Positions 24,946 to 34,599 of a stretch of 64,000 nt of DNA are shown one piece after another (position 1 is the first letter of the stretch; every line of letters starts with the position of its first letter). The position numbers were made by a program, and so were the translations under genes. The stretch spans positions 124,001 through 188,000 of the forward strand of contig NZ_CAKKMS010000002.1 of assembly GCF_918698245.1 (NCBI RefSeq), given 5' to 3'. The stretch is from Pedobacter sp. Bi126 (GTDB lineage: Bacteria; Bacteroidota; Bacteroidia; Sphingobacteriales; Sphingobacteriaceae). Below the pieces are notes generated by a model that was given only the letters and a program-made list of their open reading frames with translations, was not told the origin of the DNA and ran no database searches.

Positions 24946-26475
24946 TTAAAATCTTACCCCAAAGGTTAAGAATACGTTGTTTCTATTGCTTTTAACATCT
25001 GCAACAGGCTCGCTGTAATCATCTAATAAATATGGACTTGAACTGAAGTTTGTTTTGTAGTTCTGATACGCTAAATCGAAATAATAGTTATCTATGCGGT
25101 ATCCAATTCCTCCGGTGTAGTATTGACCCTGATAAAATTTATTGTCGCCACCTTTAACACCATTTCCGTTTACCCCGTAACCACCTCTTAAGCTAAATTC
25201 GTTCGTCACTTTTACTTCTGCACCAACTCTGTAGTTAACCGCTTCTTTATAAGATTCTTTGATAAAAGCATTGTTGCTATTGATTGTTGAAAGATCAGAA
25301 CCGTTAGAATCTGAAAAACGCATTGAAGCATAATCTACATAATCAACATCGGCTGAGATTAATGCGGTACCTGCTATTACATAGCTAATACCGGCCGAAG
25401 CTTTTAATGGCGTACGTAAATTATAACTGAAAGTGTAATATTTTGTCGGATTATTTGAGTTAGAAGGTGCATTTGTTGCATTTCCAGCTAAATTTGCCTG
25501 TAAAGTTTCGCTTGTATTATCTTCAATGTTCATCCAGGTGGGGGTCTGGAAATTTATACCAATTCTTAATTCATTAACCGGTCTGAAAATCATACCTAGT
25601 TTTAAGTTAAATCCACCACCTTTGGTTTCCTGATTTCTGAAATGCGTTAAGTTGTAATTTTCATTTCCAGTATATGCAGGGATTGGTAAGCCATCATCAA
25701 AAGTGTTCACTATCCCCGATTCGGTGAAAGTCGCATCGCTAATGTATTTCACATTTACAAAACTAGCGGTTGCGCCAATGTATACCTTGTTGCCAAAATT
25801 AAGGGCACCCGCAACGTTAAATTCTGATGTTGAACCTAATCTGGATTCATCCCAATTTTGTTTGAAACTCGCGTTGTTATAAGGTTCTGCTGAATATCCA
25901 TTTGGGAAATTGGGTGCATTTTTATTAATTAAATAGCTATTATACGCATCTCCGGCTATTGAATTATCAATTCCACCACCATTGGCCTGATCTACATACG
26001 AATCTCTTATCGAGCTGTTTGTGTTGGTACCGCCATAGTTAATGTTATTTAAGAAATCGTTATTTCTTGTATAGCTTAAACCGAATACCGTACTTACCAA
26101 TCCTTTATTTACATCAGCTCCCTTTATTTTTGCTGCTGGACTGTAAAATACAACACCAATGTTATTCAGGTTAATCTGGCTTTTATCAGCTTTGCTATTG
26201 TTGCCCAGGTATGCGCTATTGTTTGATACAGAATTAAATTCAGGAGTTAAACTAAACTCAGATTTGGTAAATAAGCCTAATCCGGCAGGGTTTGCGTTAA
26301 TTGAACCAATATCTCCTCCAACTCCGATTTGTGCACCACCCATTCCCTTAAATCGGGCAGAACTACCATAATTGGTTTGAGAAAAGCGGAATGCATCAGG
26401 GGCGTAACTTTGGGCATACGTTGTTCCCATAGCAGCTACTGTAGCTACTAGTGAAGCTAAAATATATTTTTTCAT
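24946..26475 (-). CDS. OmpP1/FadL-family outer-membrane transport protein
   Basis: The 509-residue protein has a signal peptide (ends TTYAQ) and the OmpP1/FadL start FRFSQTNYGSSARFKGMGGAQIG, with NPAGLGLFTKSE typical of the hatch domain. The rest is beta-rich, and the C-terminus ends in an aromatic strand (NVFLTFGVRF). It likely forms a barrel for uptake of hydrophobic compounds such as fatty acids or aromatics. The Gly/Tyr-rich lipoprotein gene lies just upstream with 20 nt between, so the two probably share a transcript. Confidence 0.88.
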   Translation of the reverse strand: MKKYILASLVATVAAMGTTYAQSYAPDAFRFSQTNYGSSARFKGMGGAQIGVGGDIGSINANPAGLGLFTKSEFSLTPEFNSVSNNSAYLGNNSKADKSQINLNNIGVVFYSPAAKIKGADVNKGLVSTVFGLSYTRNNDFLNNINYGGTNTNSSIRDSYVDQANGGGIDNSIAGDAYNSYLINKNAPNFPNGYSAEPYNNASFKQNWDESRLGSTSEFNVAGALNFGNKVYIGATASFVNVKYISDATFTESGIVNTFDDGLPIPAYTGNENYNLTHFRNQETKGGGFNLKLGMIFRPVNELRIGINFQTPTWMNIEDNTSETLQANLAGNATNAPSNSNNPTKYYTFSYNLRTPLKASAGISYVIAGTALISADVDYVDYASMRFSDSNGSDLSTINSNNAFIKESYKEAVNYRVGAEVKVTNEFSLRGGYGVNGNGVKGGDNKFYQGQYYTGGIGYRIDNYYFDLAYQNYKTNFSSSPYLLDDYSEPVADVKSNRNNVFLTFGVRF

Positions 26476-26495
26476 GTTGTGTGTTTAAATTTAAA

Positions 26496-27506
26496 TTAAC
26501 CTCTTCCTGCTCTTGATGGTCTTGAACCGCCACCACCGCCACCGCCGGTTGAACCACCGCCACTATTTCCGCCGCCATTTGATGGTGGTGGTGAATAACT
26601 AGGTCTGCTTTCGGTTCTGGTAGGTGGAGTATAGGTTTCGTTTCTGGTAGGCCTGCTACTTTGTGTACCTTGAGGACTATAATTATCATTCCTGGTAGGT
26701 CTGCCAGCTTGCGAGCCCTGAGGTTGTGCATAGCTGCCATTACCTTGGTTTCTACTTGGTCTTCCAGCATTAATATTTGGCGCATAACCTACACCGTTTG
26801 GATTTGTAACACCAGATCTGCTCGGTCTACCTGCATTTCCCGCATTGCCGTTTCCATATCTTGGCGTGCCTCTATCATCACTTCCAGGTCTTGGTCTGTT
26901 GTAGCCTCTATTGGTATACACACCGCCACCATAGTATCCGCCGCCAATACCCCAGCCTCCGCCGTAGTATCCACCGCCCCAACCATAACGGTCGTAATAA
27001 GAGTTAGGTCCCCAAGAGTTCCATCCATATGGATTGTTCCATCCGTAGCCAAAGTTACCGTAATAGAAGGGATTGCTCCAGATGCTGCCATAACCAAAGC
27101 TGCCGCCCCAGCCCCCTAAACCGTATCCGCTGTTCCAGCCGAGGCCATAACCCAAGTAGTTTGAAGGGCCATAACTGCTTCCATAGTAATAATTATCAAA
27201 ATAAGGGTCGTAATAGCCTTGAAAACTGTAACCATTATAAAAACGGTTTATTCTAGATGAGTAATCCATATCGTAATAAGGATTACTTGTGCCATAATAT
27301 TCATCATATTCTTCCTGTCCCTGAGCCTGATATTGCTGGCCTTGTCGGTTCTGGGGTTGAGGTGCTATTTCAACCTCCCTGGCTTTTGCCACAGAATTAT
27401 AAACATCATCAGCTGGCTTAGTTTGAGCCAGTTTTGATGTAGCGCATGATGCCACCAACCCTGCGGCGGCAATCATAACAATGGGTAAAAATTTAATTGG
27501 TTTCAT
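26496..27506 (-). CDS. Gly/Tyr-rich low-complexity lipoprotein with RPSR/RPTR repeats
   Basis: The 336-residue protein has a lipobox LVASC, a short charged stretch, then a long Gly/Tyr/Asn/Trp-rich region (about 80-200) and a Ser/Pro/Arg-rich tail (about 200-336). The tail repeats GRPSR, GRPTR or SRPTR at least six times and ends in GSRPSRAGRG. Apart from the signal it seems disordered and might be surface-exposed, binding polyanions or forming a glue-like layer. It is upstream partner of the OmpP1/FadL gene. No enzymatic motif is visible; the function is unknown. Confidence 0.75.
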   Translation of the reverse strand: MKPIKFLPIVMIAAAGLVASCATSKLAQTKPADDVYNSVAKAREVEIAPQPQNRQGQQYQAQGQEEYDEYYGTSNPYYDMDYSSRINRFYNGYSFQGYYDPYFDNYYYGSSYGPSNYLGYGLGWNSGYGLGGWGGSFGYGSIWSNPFYYGNFGYGWNNPYGWNSWGPNSYYDRYGWGGGYYGGGWGIGGGYYGGGVYTNRGYNRPRPGSDDRGTPRYGNGNAGNAGRPSRSGVTNPNGVGYAPNINAGRPSRNQGNGSYAQPQGSQAGRPTRNDNYSPQGTQSSRPTRNETYTPPTRTESRPSYSPPPSNGGGNSGGGSTGGGGGGGSRPSRAGRG

Positions 27507-27554
27507 TGTGTTTATATTTAGTTGTGTGTGTTCACGAATTTAATAAACAAGTTT

Positions 27555-27562
27555 CAAAAGTA
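27555..27562 (-). promoter_or_regulatory. Candidate -7 element for the Gly/Tyr-rich lipoprotein operon
   Basis: On the minus strand this reads TACTTTTG (TAnnTTTG), 48 nt upstream of the ATG. TTTG at 27587-27590 is 24 nt away, slightly long for a -33 element. Confidence 0.35.
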
Positions 27563-27645
27563 AAAATTATTAACTATTTATTTAGTCAAAAAATGGTATA
27601 AAATAATTGATATTATTTTGTTAATCGTTTGTAGGCATAAATTTA

Positions 27646-27653
27646 TAAATTTG
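27646..27653 (+). promoter_or_regulatory. proS: Candidate -7 element of the proS promoter
   Basis: TAAATTTG matches TAnnTTTG, 51 nt upstream of the proS ATG at 27705. TTTG words at 27617 and 27628 flank but do not match the ideal spacing. Confidence 0.35.
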
Positions 27654-27704
27654 CCGTTGGATTTTACACTTTTTAACATACAAATTACGTTCCAAATACA
27701 TAAG

Positions 27705-29177
27705 ATGAGCAAAGAAATTACAAGTAGAGAAGCAGATTATTCCCAGTGGTATAATGATATCGTATTAAAAGCAGATTTAGCAGAGCATTCTGCCGTGCGT
27801 GGTTGTATGGTTATCAAGCCAAATGGCTATGCTATATGGGAAAAAATGCAGGCTGTTTTAGATAAAATGTTTAAGGAAACAGGACATCAAAATGCCTATT
27901 TTCCATTATTCATTCCAAAGTCATTTTTCTCTAAGGAAGCTTCTCACGTTGAGGGCTTTGCGACAGAATGTGCGGTTGTAACGCATTATCGGTTAAAGAA
28001 TGACGGCAACGGAAATATTGTCGTAGATGAAACAGCCAAATTGGAGGAGGAATTAATTGTCCGCCCAACCTCCGAAACCATTATTTGGAATACCTATAAA
28101 GGATGGATCCAATCATACCGTGATTTACCAATATTGATCAATCAATGGGCGAATGTGGTAAGATGGGAAATGCGCACCAGGTTATTTCTGCGAACAGCCG
28201 AATTTTTGTGGCAAGAGGGCCATACCGCACATGCTACAGCAGAAGAGGCAATTGAAGAAACAGAACGTATGTTGCATATCTACGCCGATTTTGCTGAAAA
28301 TTGGTTGGCAGTTCCGGTAATCAGAGGCCGTAAATCGCCGAATGAGCGCTTTGCTGGTGCTTTAGATACGTATTGTATTGAGGCCTTAATGCAGGATGGT
28401 AAAGCTTTACAAGCAGGTACATCTCACTTTTTAGGCCAGAATTTTGCTAAAGCTTTTGATGTTAAGTTTACCGGTAAAGATGGAAAATTAGATCATGTAT
28501 GGGCTACTTCATGGGGTGTTTCTACACGTTTAATGGGTGCTTTGATTATGGCGCACAGTGATGATTCCGGATTGATTATTCCACCAAAATTAGCACCAAT
28601 ACAAGTGGTAATTGTTCCGATTTATAAAGGTGATGAGGATCTGGCGAGAATTTCTTCATACGTTAATGAATTAACCATGCGTTTAAAAGGTTTAGGCGTT
28701 TCGGTGAAATATGATGACAGAGATACACAACGCCCTGGATTTAAGTTCGCTGATTATGAGTTGAAAGGTGTGCCAATCCGTATTGCTATCGGCGGTCGCG
28801 ATTTAGAAAATAAAACCGTAGAAATTGCCCGTAGAGATACCAAGCTGAAACAAACTGTACCCCAGGAAGGATTGGATATTTACATCATCAAACTATTGGA
28901 AGATATTCAGCAAAGCATGTTCAACAAAGCTTTGGCTTATCGCGATGAGCACATTACAGCAGCCAATAGTTATGAAGAGTTTCAGGAATTGTTAGATACC
29001 AAAGCTGGTTTTATTTCAGCGCATTGGGATGGGACACCGGAAACTGAGCAAAAGATAAAAGAAGAAACAAAAGCAACCATTCGTTGTATTCCTTTAGATA
29101 ATAAATTAGAAGATGGCGTTTGTATTTATTCAGGAAAACCATCTATCCAAAGGGTACTGTTTGCAAGAGCGTATTAG
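27705..29177 (+). CDS. proS: Prolyl-tRNA synthetase (eukaryote/archaeal-like type)
   Basis: The 490-residue class II synthetase starts with [19 protein letters not shown], and has [10 protein letters not shown] (motif 2 region), [14 protein letters not shown] and [14 protein letters not shown]. It lacks the editing insertion of the E. coli-type enzyme. The C-terminal anticodon-binding domain ends in the zinc-type tail [13 protein letters not shown]. It charges tRNA-Pro; the two tRNA-Pro(UGG) genes are at 52.0-52.2 kb. The start at 27705 is preferred to 27618, which would add an unrelated leader and cross the promoter. Confidence 0.95.
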   Translation: MSKEITSREADYSQWYNDIVLKADLAEHSAVRGCMVIKPNGYAIWEKMQAVLDKMFKETGHQNAYFPLFIPKSFFSKEASHVEGFATECAVVTHYRLKNDGNGNIVVDETAKLEEELIVRPTSETIIWNTYKGWIQSYRDLPILINQWANVVRWEMRTRLFLRTAEFLWQEGHTAHATAEEAIEETERMLHIYADFAENWLAVPVIRGRKSPNERFAGALDTYCIEALMQDGKALQAGTSHFLGQNFAKAFDVKFTGKDGKLDHVWATSWGVSTRLMGALIMAHSDDSGLIIPPKLAPIQVVIVPIYKGDEDLARISSYVNELTMRLKGLGVSVKYDDRDTQRPGFKFADYELKGVPIRIAIGGRDLENKTVEIARRDTKLKQTVPQEGLDIYIIKLLEDIQQSMFNKALAYRDEHITAANSYEEFQELLDTKAGFISAHWDGTPETEQKIKEETKATIRCIPLDNKLEDGVCIYSGKPSIQRVLFARAY

Positions 29178-29291
29178 TTAAGTCCTGAGTCGTTAGTTCG
29201 GAGTCGAGAGTCTCCTTGCAGACGTTTTAAAAATAAGTTTAGTCGTTAGTGAGAAGTTTGATTCTTCTCATAACGATTCAATGTATTAATC

Positions 29292-29371
29292 AGATATGAG
29301 ATTTGAAACATGAGATGTGAGAGGGAATATAAATCTCACATCTCATGTCTAGTGTCTCACATCTCAAATCT
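29292..29371. repeat. Low-complexity ATGAGATGTGAG-type repeat ahead of the trans-sulfuration gene
   Basis: The stretch has alternating GAGAT/GTGAG words on the left and their complement CTCACATCTCAT on the right, making a long imperfect inverted repeat. A short related word occurs at 11881-11910. It is noncoding. Confidence 0.5.
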
Positions 29372-29377
29372 AAAAAA

Positions 29378-30517
29378 ATGAAATTCGCAACTAAAGCTAT
29401 ACATGCAGGTCAAGAGCCTGATCCAACCACAGGTGCTGTAATGACACCGATATATCAAACCTCTACCTATTGGCAGAAATCTCCTGGAGACAATAAAGGC
29501 TACGAGTATTCGAGAGGAACAAACCCAACGCGTAAAGCTTTGGAAGATTGTTTAGCTGCTTTAGAAAATGCTAAATATGGTCTGGCTTTTTCGAGCGGAA
29601 TGGGGGCAACAGATGCCGTATTGAAATTATTGCAGCCTGGCGATGAAGTGATTACCGGAAATGATTTGTACGGTGGCTCATACCGGATCTTTACCAAAAT
29701 ATACACTAAATACGGAATCAAATTTCACTTTCTGGATCTATCTAAGCCAGAGAATATATTGCCCTACATCAATGATAAAACCAAATTGGTTTGGATAGAA
29801 ACCCCTACTAATCCTACCATGCAGATTATCGATATTGAAGGGGTGGCAAAAATTACAAAAGAGAAAAATTTAATCCTTACCGTTGATAATACATTCGCAT
29901 CGCCTTATTTACAAAACCCGATCGATCTGGGCGCTGATATTGTGATGCATTCGGTAACCAAATATATTGGTGGCCACTCTGATGTGGTAATGGGTGCTTT
30001 GGTAACCAATGATGAGCAATTGTATAAAGACCTTTGGTTCATTTACAATGCCTGTGGTGCAACACCGGGTCCGCAAGATGCTTTTTTAGTATTGAGGGGT
30101 ATAAAAACGCTTCACCTTCGGATGAAAGCACATTGCGAAAACGGAGCGCGTATTGCACATTATTTAAAAACACATCAAAAGGTTGATAAAATTTATTGGC
30201 CGGGTTTTGAAGATCACCCTAACCATGATGTAGCTAAAAAACAAATGCGTGGATTTGGCGGTATGATTTCGATTACCTTAAAAGATGCTGATCTGGAAGA
30301 AACTTTTAGAATCTCTTCTAATTTTAAAGTATTCACATTGGCTGAATCATTGGGCGGGGTAGAATCGTTAATTAACCATCCAGCAACGATGACACATGGC
30401 TCTATCCCGAAAGAAGAAAGAGAGAAAGTAGGTGTTACCGATAACTTGCTTCGTTTAAGCGTTGGGGTAGAGGATATCGACGATCTTTTAGAGGATCTGG
30501 CAAATGCATTAGCATAA
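29378..30517 (+). CDS. Trans-sulfuration PLP enzyme (cystathionine gamma-synthase/lyase family)
   Basis: The 379-residue fold-type I PLP enzyme has FATKAIHAGQEPD at the N-terminus, TPIYQTSTY, GLAFSSGMGATDAVL, the phosphate loop NDLYGGSYR and the Schiff-base lysine in HSVTKYIGGHSD. The C-terminal AESLGGVESLINHPATMTH is also diagnostic. It makes or cleaves cystathionine; synthase and lyase cannot be separated by eye. Role: Met/Cys interconversion, consistent with the aspartokinase at 6.4 kb. The start at 29378 is chosen over an upstream in-frame ATG at 29345 inside the repeat. Confidence 0.92.
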   Translation: MKFATKAIHAGQEPDPTTGAVMTPIYQTSTYWQKSPGDNKGYEYSRGTNPTRKALEDCLAALENAKYGLAFSSGMGATDAVLKLLQPGDEVITGNDLYGGSYRIFTKIYTKYGIKFHFLDLSKPENILPYINDKTKLVWIETPTNPTMQIIDIEGVAKITKEKNLILTVDNTFASPYLQNPIDLGADIVMHSVTKYIGGHSDVVMGALVTNDEQLYKDLWFIYNACGATPGPQDAFLVLRGIKTLHLRMKAHCENGARIAHYLKTHQKVDKIYWPGFEDHPNHDVAKKQMRGFGGMISITLKDADLEETFRISSNFKVFTLAESLGGVESLINHPATMTHGSIPKEEREKVGVTDNLLRLSVGVEDIDDLLEDLANALA

Positions 30518-30526
30518 TATTTCGAG

Positions 30527-30557
30527 CGGGCAGATAAAATATTTGCCCGTTTTTTTT
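30527..30557 (+). terminator. Rho-independent terminator of the trans-sulfuration gene
   Basis: CGGGCA/TGCCCG with an 11-nt loop is followed by eight T residues, 10 nt after the stop codon. Confidence 0.85.
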
Positions 30558-30723
30558 GTAAAGCAGGTACTATTCTAAAATTAATGGTAGCCCGGCTTTA
30601 CACTAAATCTTTTTTGTTTAGGTATCTGCTTTATCAACATCAGCGGAACAAAAAAGGATACCGTTTCAATCCGGTTTAAATGGCAACAATTGTGCTGCTA
30701 TTTACGTCTAAAAAAAGCCAACA

Positions 30724-31575
30724 ATGCAATTTCTTGAGTTAAAGAATTTTCTGGATAGTAAGGTTGAACAATACAATCAGCCAAATTTTATAGCAAACGA
30801 CCCGGTTTGTATTCCGCATCTTTTCGAAAAAAAACAGGATATAGAAATTGCGGGCTTTTTTGCTGCAGTTTTGGCCTGGGGGCAACGGAAAACGATTATC
30901 AACAAATGCAGGGAACTGCTAAATCGGATGGATAATGCGCCTTATGATTTTGTTGTTAATCATACCGATGGCGATTTAAAGCGCTTACTGAACTTTAAAC
31001 ACCGCACATTCAATGATACCGACTTACTTTATTTTATTTCGTTTTTTAAGCAGCATTATCAAAACTTCGATAGTTTAGAGCAGGCATTTGTGCCAAGGCA
31101 AGGTGTTTTTCGGACTGATTATTTAGAAGTTTCATCCATAAAACCGGAGATAACATATGCCTCGGAAGTGTGTTATGCTGCTGAGCTTAACTTCTCGATA
31201 GAGCAGGCATTGAACCATTTCAGACAGTATTTTTTCTCCTTAGAAGATTTTCCTCATCGCACGAAGAAACATATCTCCTCGCCAAAGCAAAAATCTACCT
31301 GTAAACGTTTAAATATGTTTTTGCGGTGGATGGTTAGGATAGATCAAAAAGGTGTTGATTTTGGCATCTGGCATACACTTCAGCCAAAAGATCTAATCTG
31401 TCCCTGCGATGTGCATGTTGATCGGGTAGGACGCTTGCTTGGACTGATTAATAGAAAGCAGACCGATTGGTTAACTGCAATTGAATTAACCGACAATTTG
31501 AAGCAGTTCGATCCCTCAGATCCGGTGAAGTATGATTTTGCATTATTTGGATTAGGAGTAGAAAAATTACTTTAA
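30724..31575 (+). CDS. TIGR02757/DUF2400-family protein
   Basis: The 283-residue protein starts LKNFLDSKVEQYNQPNFI and contains FFAAVLAWGQRKTII, KRLNMFLRWMVR and CDVHVDRVGRLLGL. These match TIGR02757, a family found mainly in Bacteroidota and some spirochaetes. The C-terminal part resembles helix-hairpin-helix DNA glycosylase folds in outline (DVHVDRV...DPVKYDFALFG), but no catalytic Lys/Asp pair was identified. The function is unknown. The gene is solitary between the trans-sulfuration gene and a Crp-like regulator. Confidence 0.8.
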   Translation: MQFLELKNFLDSKVEQYNQPNFIANDPVCIPHLFEKKQDIEIAGFFAAVLAWGQRKTIINKCRELLNRMDNAPYDFVVNHTDGDLKRLLNFKHRTFNDTDLLYFISFFKQHYQNFDSLEQAFVPRQGVFRTDYLEVSSIKPEITYASEVCYAAELNFSIEQALNHFRQYFFSLEDFPHRTKKHISSPKQKSTCKRLNMFLRWMVRIDQKGVDFGIWHTLQPKDLICPCDVHVDRVGRLLGLINRKQTDWLTAIELTDNLKQFDPSDPVKYDFALFGLGVEKLL

Positions 31576-31690
31576 AGTTTGAGAATTGAGAAAAGTCAAA
31601 AAAAAATTCTTTTTTCAATTCAATCTTCCTATACTTACGTAGTGATCCTGCTTCGGTTTAGTAGGATTATGTCTATCCCAATGTTTCGCT

Positions 31691-32305
31691 ATGATCGCAG
31701 TTAATTTATCTGATGAAGATAGGTGGAAGAAATATAATAATTTTTCTCCTCTAGTCTCAATTTTTAAGAAATTCCATCCGCTTAATGATGAAATGGAAAA
31801 GCGGATTAACCAGCATACCTTTCCGATCAGCTACAAAAAAAATAAATACCTTGTTTCACCTGTAGACCGTAACAAATTCCTTTTTTTAATTATTAAAGGT
31901 GTAGTTAGGGGTTTTATTAAGGATGGGGACAACGAGATTACCACATGGATTGCCAAAGAGAATGAAATTGTGGGTACCATACGTAATTTGTGGATAGATG
32001 GCGATTCGGATGAGTATTTACAGGCATTGGAAGATGTAGATTTAGTTGCTATCCCACATGTATTATCAGAATATCTTTACGAAAATTTTCCTGAAGCCAA
32101 TATTGTTGGCAGAAAGATGATGGAATTATATTACCGTTCGGCAGAGGAACGTGCTTACCTGTGCCGGATTTCGTCAGCCGAAAAAAGATACAAACGGTTT
32201 TTGCTCTCATTCCCTGATTTAATTAACCGGGTTTCTTTAAAATACATTGCTTCTTTTTTAGCCATCAGGCTCGAAACATTGAGTAGAATTAGGGCTAAAA
32301 TTTAA
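31691..32305 (+). CDS. Crp/Fnr-family transcriptional regulator
   Basis: The 204-residue protein has an N-terminal cyclic-nucleotide-binding-like beta barrel (about 30-130; FLIIKGVVRGF and ITTWIAKENEIVGT) and a long dimerisation helix. The C-terminal part (about 160-204) has a compact HTH with YIASFLAIRLETLSRIRAK, typical of Bacteroidota Crp-like regulators. The RxS phosphate-binding motif of true cAMP receptors is not obvious, so the ligand is unknown. It is monocistronic with no evident target nearby. Confidence 0.85.
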   Translation: MIAVNLSDEDRWKKYNNFSPLVSIFKKFHPLNDEMEKRINQHTFPISYKKNKYLVSPVDRNKFLFLIIKGVVRGFIKDGDNEITTWIAKENEIVGTIRNLWIDGDSDEYLQALEDVDLVAIPHVLSEYLYENFPEANIVGRKMMELYYRSAEERAYLCRISSAEKRYKRFLLSFPDLINRVSLKYIASFLAIRLETLSRIRAKI

Positions 32306-32895
32306 TTCTATATTATTTTCTTGTTTTAAAGTAAGAGGTTTAGCATCTTAACGGGTCTTAAGCCCTTTAGTAAAAAGGAAGTAATACCACTGAGCAAACA
32401 GCTTTATACAGCCAAGACCGCATTATTACCTTACCGCTGGCCTTGTTTCCGCTTATGGAAGATTTTCAGGTTAAACCTTCTTTCCTGTTAAAAGATGATC
32501 GCGGAAGCCCCACAAGTTTGGATCTGAATGATTTTTGATGATCAAAAATTTTATCTGGGTAGGCCGTTCGTACTGTACAGGAATAAAGCTGTATGATAAA
32601 AACTATTTGTAGCGTGATCTTACACCTAAGAACTCAGGCCGTAGCGGCGATACAGATTTTTCCGCTATAGTTACAATTTCTCAATTGGTCCGCTACAGGG
32701 CTACAGCAACGGTATATATGGATTTCCTTATCATATTCGTTCATTAAGCAAAATGTAAGATTGATAACTCCAAGGTAGTTTTAAACAAAACTGTAAACTT
32801 GTGTATTATAATATTTACGCATTTAAACGAAAAATTAACTACAATTGCGTACAAAAAAATAACTTTTTATTAACTTGCACAATATTCTTAAAATA
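32306..32895. other. 590-bp gap with possible decayed coding sequence
   Basis: No intact frame of useful size is present. A short frame from the ATG at 32455 reads MEDFQVKPSFLLKDD and stops after 27 codons at 32538. Just after it, a shifted frame reads FYLGRPFVLYRNKA before hitting stops. This looks like protein-like sequence broken by stops, perhaps a gene remnant of unknown family. Confidence 0.35.
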
Positions 32896-33543
32896 ATGAA
32901 GACAAAAAATGCCGTAAGTACTTTTACTGTGCTCATCGCTGATGATCACGAGATCATCCGCCGTGGATTAAAAGGTTTAATATCAGACTTTTGGCCTGGT
33001 GTTGAAATTATTCATGCATCTACCCTAGAGCAGGCGCTTGTTGAAACAGAAAAATCGCCGAGTTTAATCATCATTGATGTGAACTTGCCTGGAGGTAACA
33101 ACCTTAAAGTAATCGATCAGATTAAATTGGTTCAGCCAAACGCAAAAATCTTGGTATTTTCATCTTTGAATGAGAATATTTATGCTGTTCCGTATTTAAA
33201 ATCGGGTGCATCGGGTTACTTAACTAAAAATGCAGAAGAATCAGAAATTGTAACCGCTATTACTACCATTTTAGCAGGCAGTCGCTATTCGAGCAGAAAT
33301 GTTAAGGAAAACATGTTTAACAGTATATTAGGTAACGATGCCGATAATCCTTTTACCAAACTTTCGGGTAGAGAATTAGAAGTAGCAGAATTACTAACAA
33401 AGGGGATTGGGGTATTAGAAATTTCTAATCAGCTAAATCTACAGATGGGTACAGTAAGTACTTATAAGTTGAGACTTTTCCAAAAGCTGAAAATAAAAAG
33501 CATTATAGAACTTGCTGAAAAGATGAGTATCTACGAAAGATAA
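32896..33543 (+). CDS. NarL/FixJ-type response regulator
   Basis: The 215-residue protein has a receiver domain with the acidic pair in IADDHEIIRRG, the phospho-acceptor Asp in IIIDVNLPGG and the conserved Lys in SGYLTKNA. The C-terminal LuxR-type HTH (about 150-215) has LSGRELEVAELLTKG and MGTVSTYKLRLFQKL. No histidine kinase gene is adjacent, so it is an orphan regulator here. The ATG at 32896 is preferred over a TTG at 32875. A bidirectional terminator follows. Confidence 0.92.
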   Translation: MKTKNAVSTFTVLIADDHEIIRRGLKGLISDFWPGVEIIHASTLEQALVETEKSPSLIIIDVNLPGGNNLKVIDQIKLVQPNAKILVFSSLNENIYAVPYLKSGASGYLTKNAEESEIVTAITTILAGSRYSSRNVKENMFNSILGNDADNPFTKLSGRELEVAELLTKGIGVLEISNQLNLQMGTVSTYKLRLFQKLKIKSIIELAEKMSIYER

Positions 33544-33566
33544 AAAGAGTATTTTACTCTTTTTAT
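33541..33566. terminator. Bidirectional terminator after the response regulator
   Basis: AAAAAGAGT-ATTTT-ACTCTTTTT directly abuts the response regulator stop and also sits just past the stop of the small gene on the opposite strand. Confidence 0.85.
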
Positions 33567-33570
33567 CTTT

Positions 33571-33756
33571 TTAAGTTTTTTTGTTTTTATCTACAGTACC
33601 AGGCCCACTCTCTCCTGATTCGTTAGGTGTGGAGCCAGCCTGACCAAATTTATCTGAAGAACCCTTTCCGTTTTGATCGAAGGAGGCCTTTCCCTTTGAG
33701 CTTCCTTTATTTTTACGCTCTTTTTCTACCGTGTTTTTATTGTCTTTAGTTTTCAT
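33571..33756 (-). CDS. Small hydrophilic Lys/Ser/Gly-rich protein (61 aa)
   Basis: The 61-residue protein contains no hydrophobic stretch and is rich in Lys, Ser, Gly, Asn and Asp (KGSSKGKASFDQNGKGSSD). It should be disordered and cytoplasmic. Similar small proteins appear as stress-induced hydrophilic peptides in Bacteroidota, but no family could be named. It converges on the response regulator and shares its terminator. Confidence 0.55.
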   Translation of the reverse strand: MKTKDNKNTVEKERKNKGSSKGKASFDQNGKGSSDKFGQAGSTPNESGESGPGTVDKNKKT

Positions 33757-34599
33757 GGGATAAATGTTGATTACTATCTAAACATTTTAGAACAGTCAAA
33801 GTTTTAATGTTCTGATGAAAATCGGGGGCATTTTTGTTTCATAGCCGGTCATCTGCCGATTATTTCAACTGACACTTGTACTAATATCTCATTAGCTTTC
33901 AATCAGTTTGTCAGTCTGAGGGATAATTTATTGTATAAAAATCAATATGAATGACGCATATCTTTTTTTGCCCAGAGGCTCATCCTTGCCTCGGCTCGCC
34001 GCCGCCGATGGGGCTCTTTCTTTTTGCTGTCAAAAAGAAACAAAAAACACCGGCTGAAAATTTTTCTTTCAAAGCTAGTGGGTTGGCTGGGTCGGCGGAG
34101 CCCGAAAAATTTGTTAGGCCGGATTTAAGTAGAACGGGGATACCGTGCTATGGCCTAGCTGGATGGAAATGCGACAACGGCTAAAATATTGATTAATAGC
34201 TGTTTATGAAATAACATCAATGGTAGCGTAGTCGACAACCTTCTTTGCCATATAAATATAAGCCATATGAGCTTATATTTTCTTCAATGCCTTATATGGT
34301 TAAAAATGCCTGTATTACGGTCACGCAACTCGCGGATAGTTGGCGAGGACACCAGCCATCAATCGTTTAATTCCTGCGCTGCGTCATTCCTATCATAAGT
34401 TCCTATGGATCAACCTAAGGGATTGGGAGCCTGATTCTGTGCTTTTCCGTGGCAAATCCTTCGAGCAAACTCAGCATAATAAAGTGTAGGATATTAAAGC
34501 TAATTTTGTTAGTATTTTGTTTAAAATTAATCGATTTTAATTTTCTTTAAAACTAAAAATATTAGTATTTTCGATCTCACTCATCCTTATAATACGAGA
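33757..34599. other. 840-bp gene-poor gap with repeat-like sequence
   Basis: The region holds a GC-rich stretch (about 33960-34190) with an accidental frame of 77 codons rich in Pro, Cys and Gly, a nested palindrome at 34248-34299, and further palindromic sequence. No real gene was recognised. It lies directly ahead of dinB, and two TTAGTATTTT words at 34509 and 34562 near the dinB start might be regulatory. Confidence 0.5.
34248..34299. repeat. Nested palindrome ahead of dinB
   Basis: The outer arms CCATATAA/TTATATGG (34248-34255 and 34292-34299) enclose inner arms AATATAAGC/GCTTATATT (34255-34263 and 34271-34279) around a CATATGA loop. It could be a hairpin or an operator. Confidence 0.5.

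Noticed and set aside
26661..27119. Overlapping frames of 100-150 codons in both directions over the Gly/Tyr-rich lipoprotein
   Set aside because: They come from the low-complexity GC-rich coding sequence of the real gene and have no plausible composition of their own.
33951..34184. A 77-codon frame rich in Pro, Cys and Gly
   Set aside because: It lies in a GC-rich palindromic intergenic stretch, has no domain, and looks like repeat sequence that happens to lack stops.
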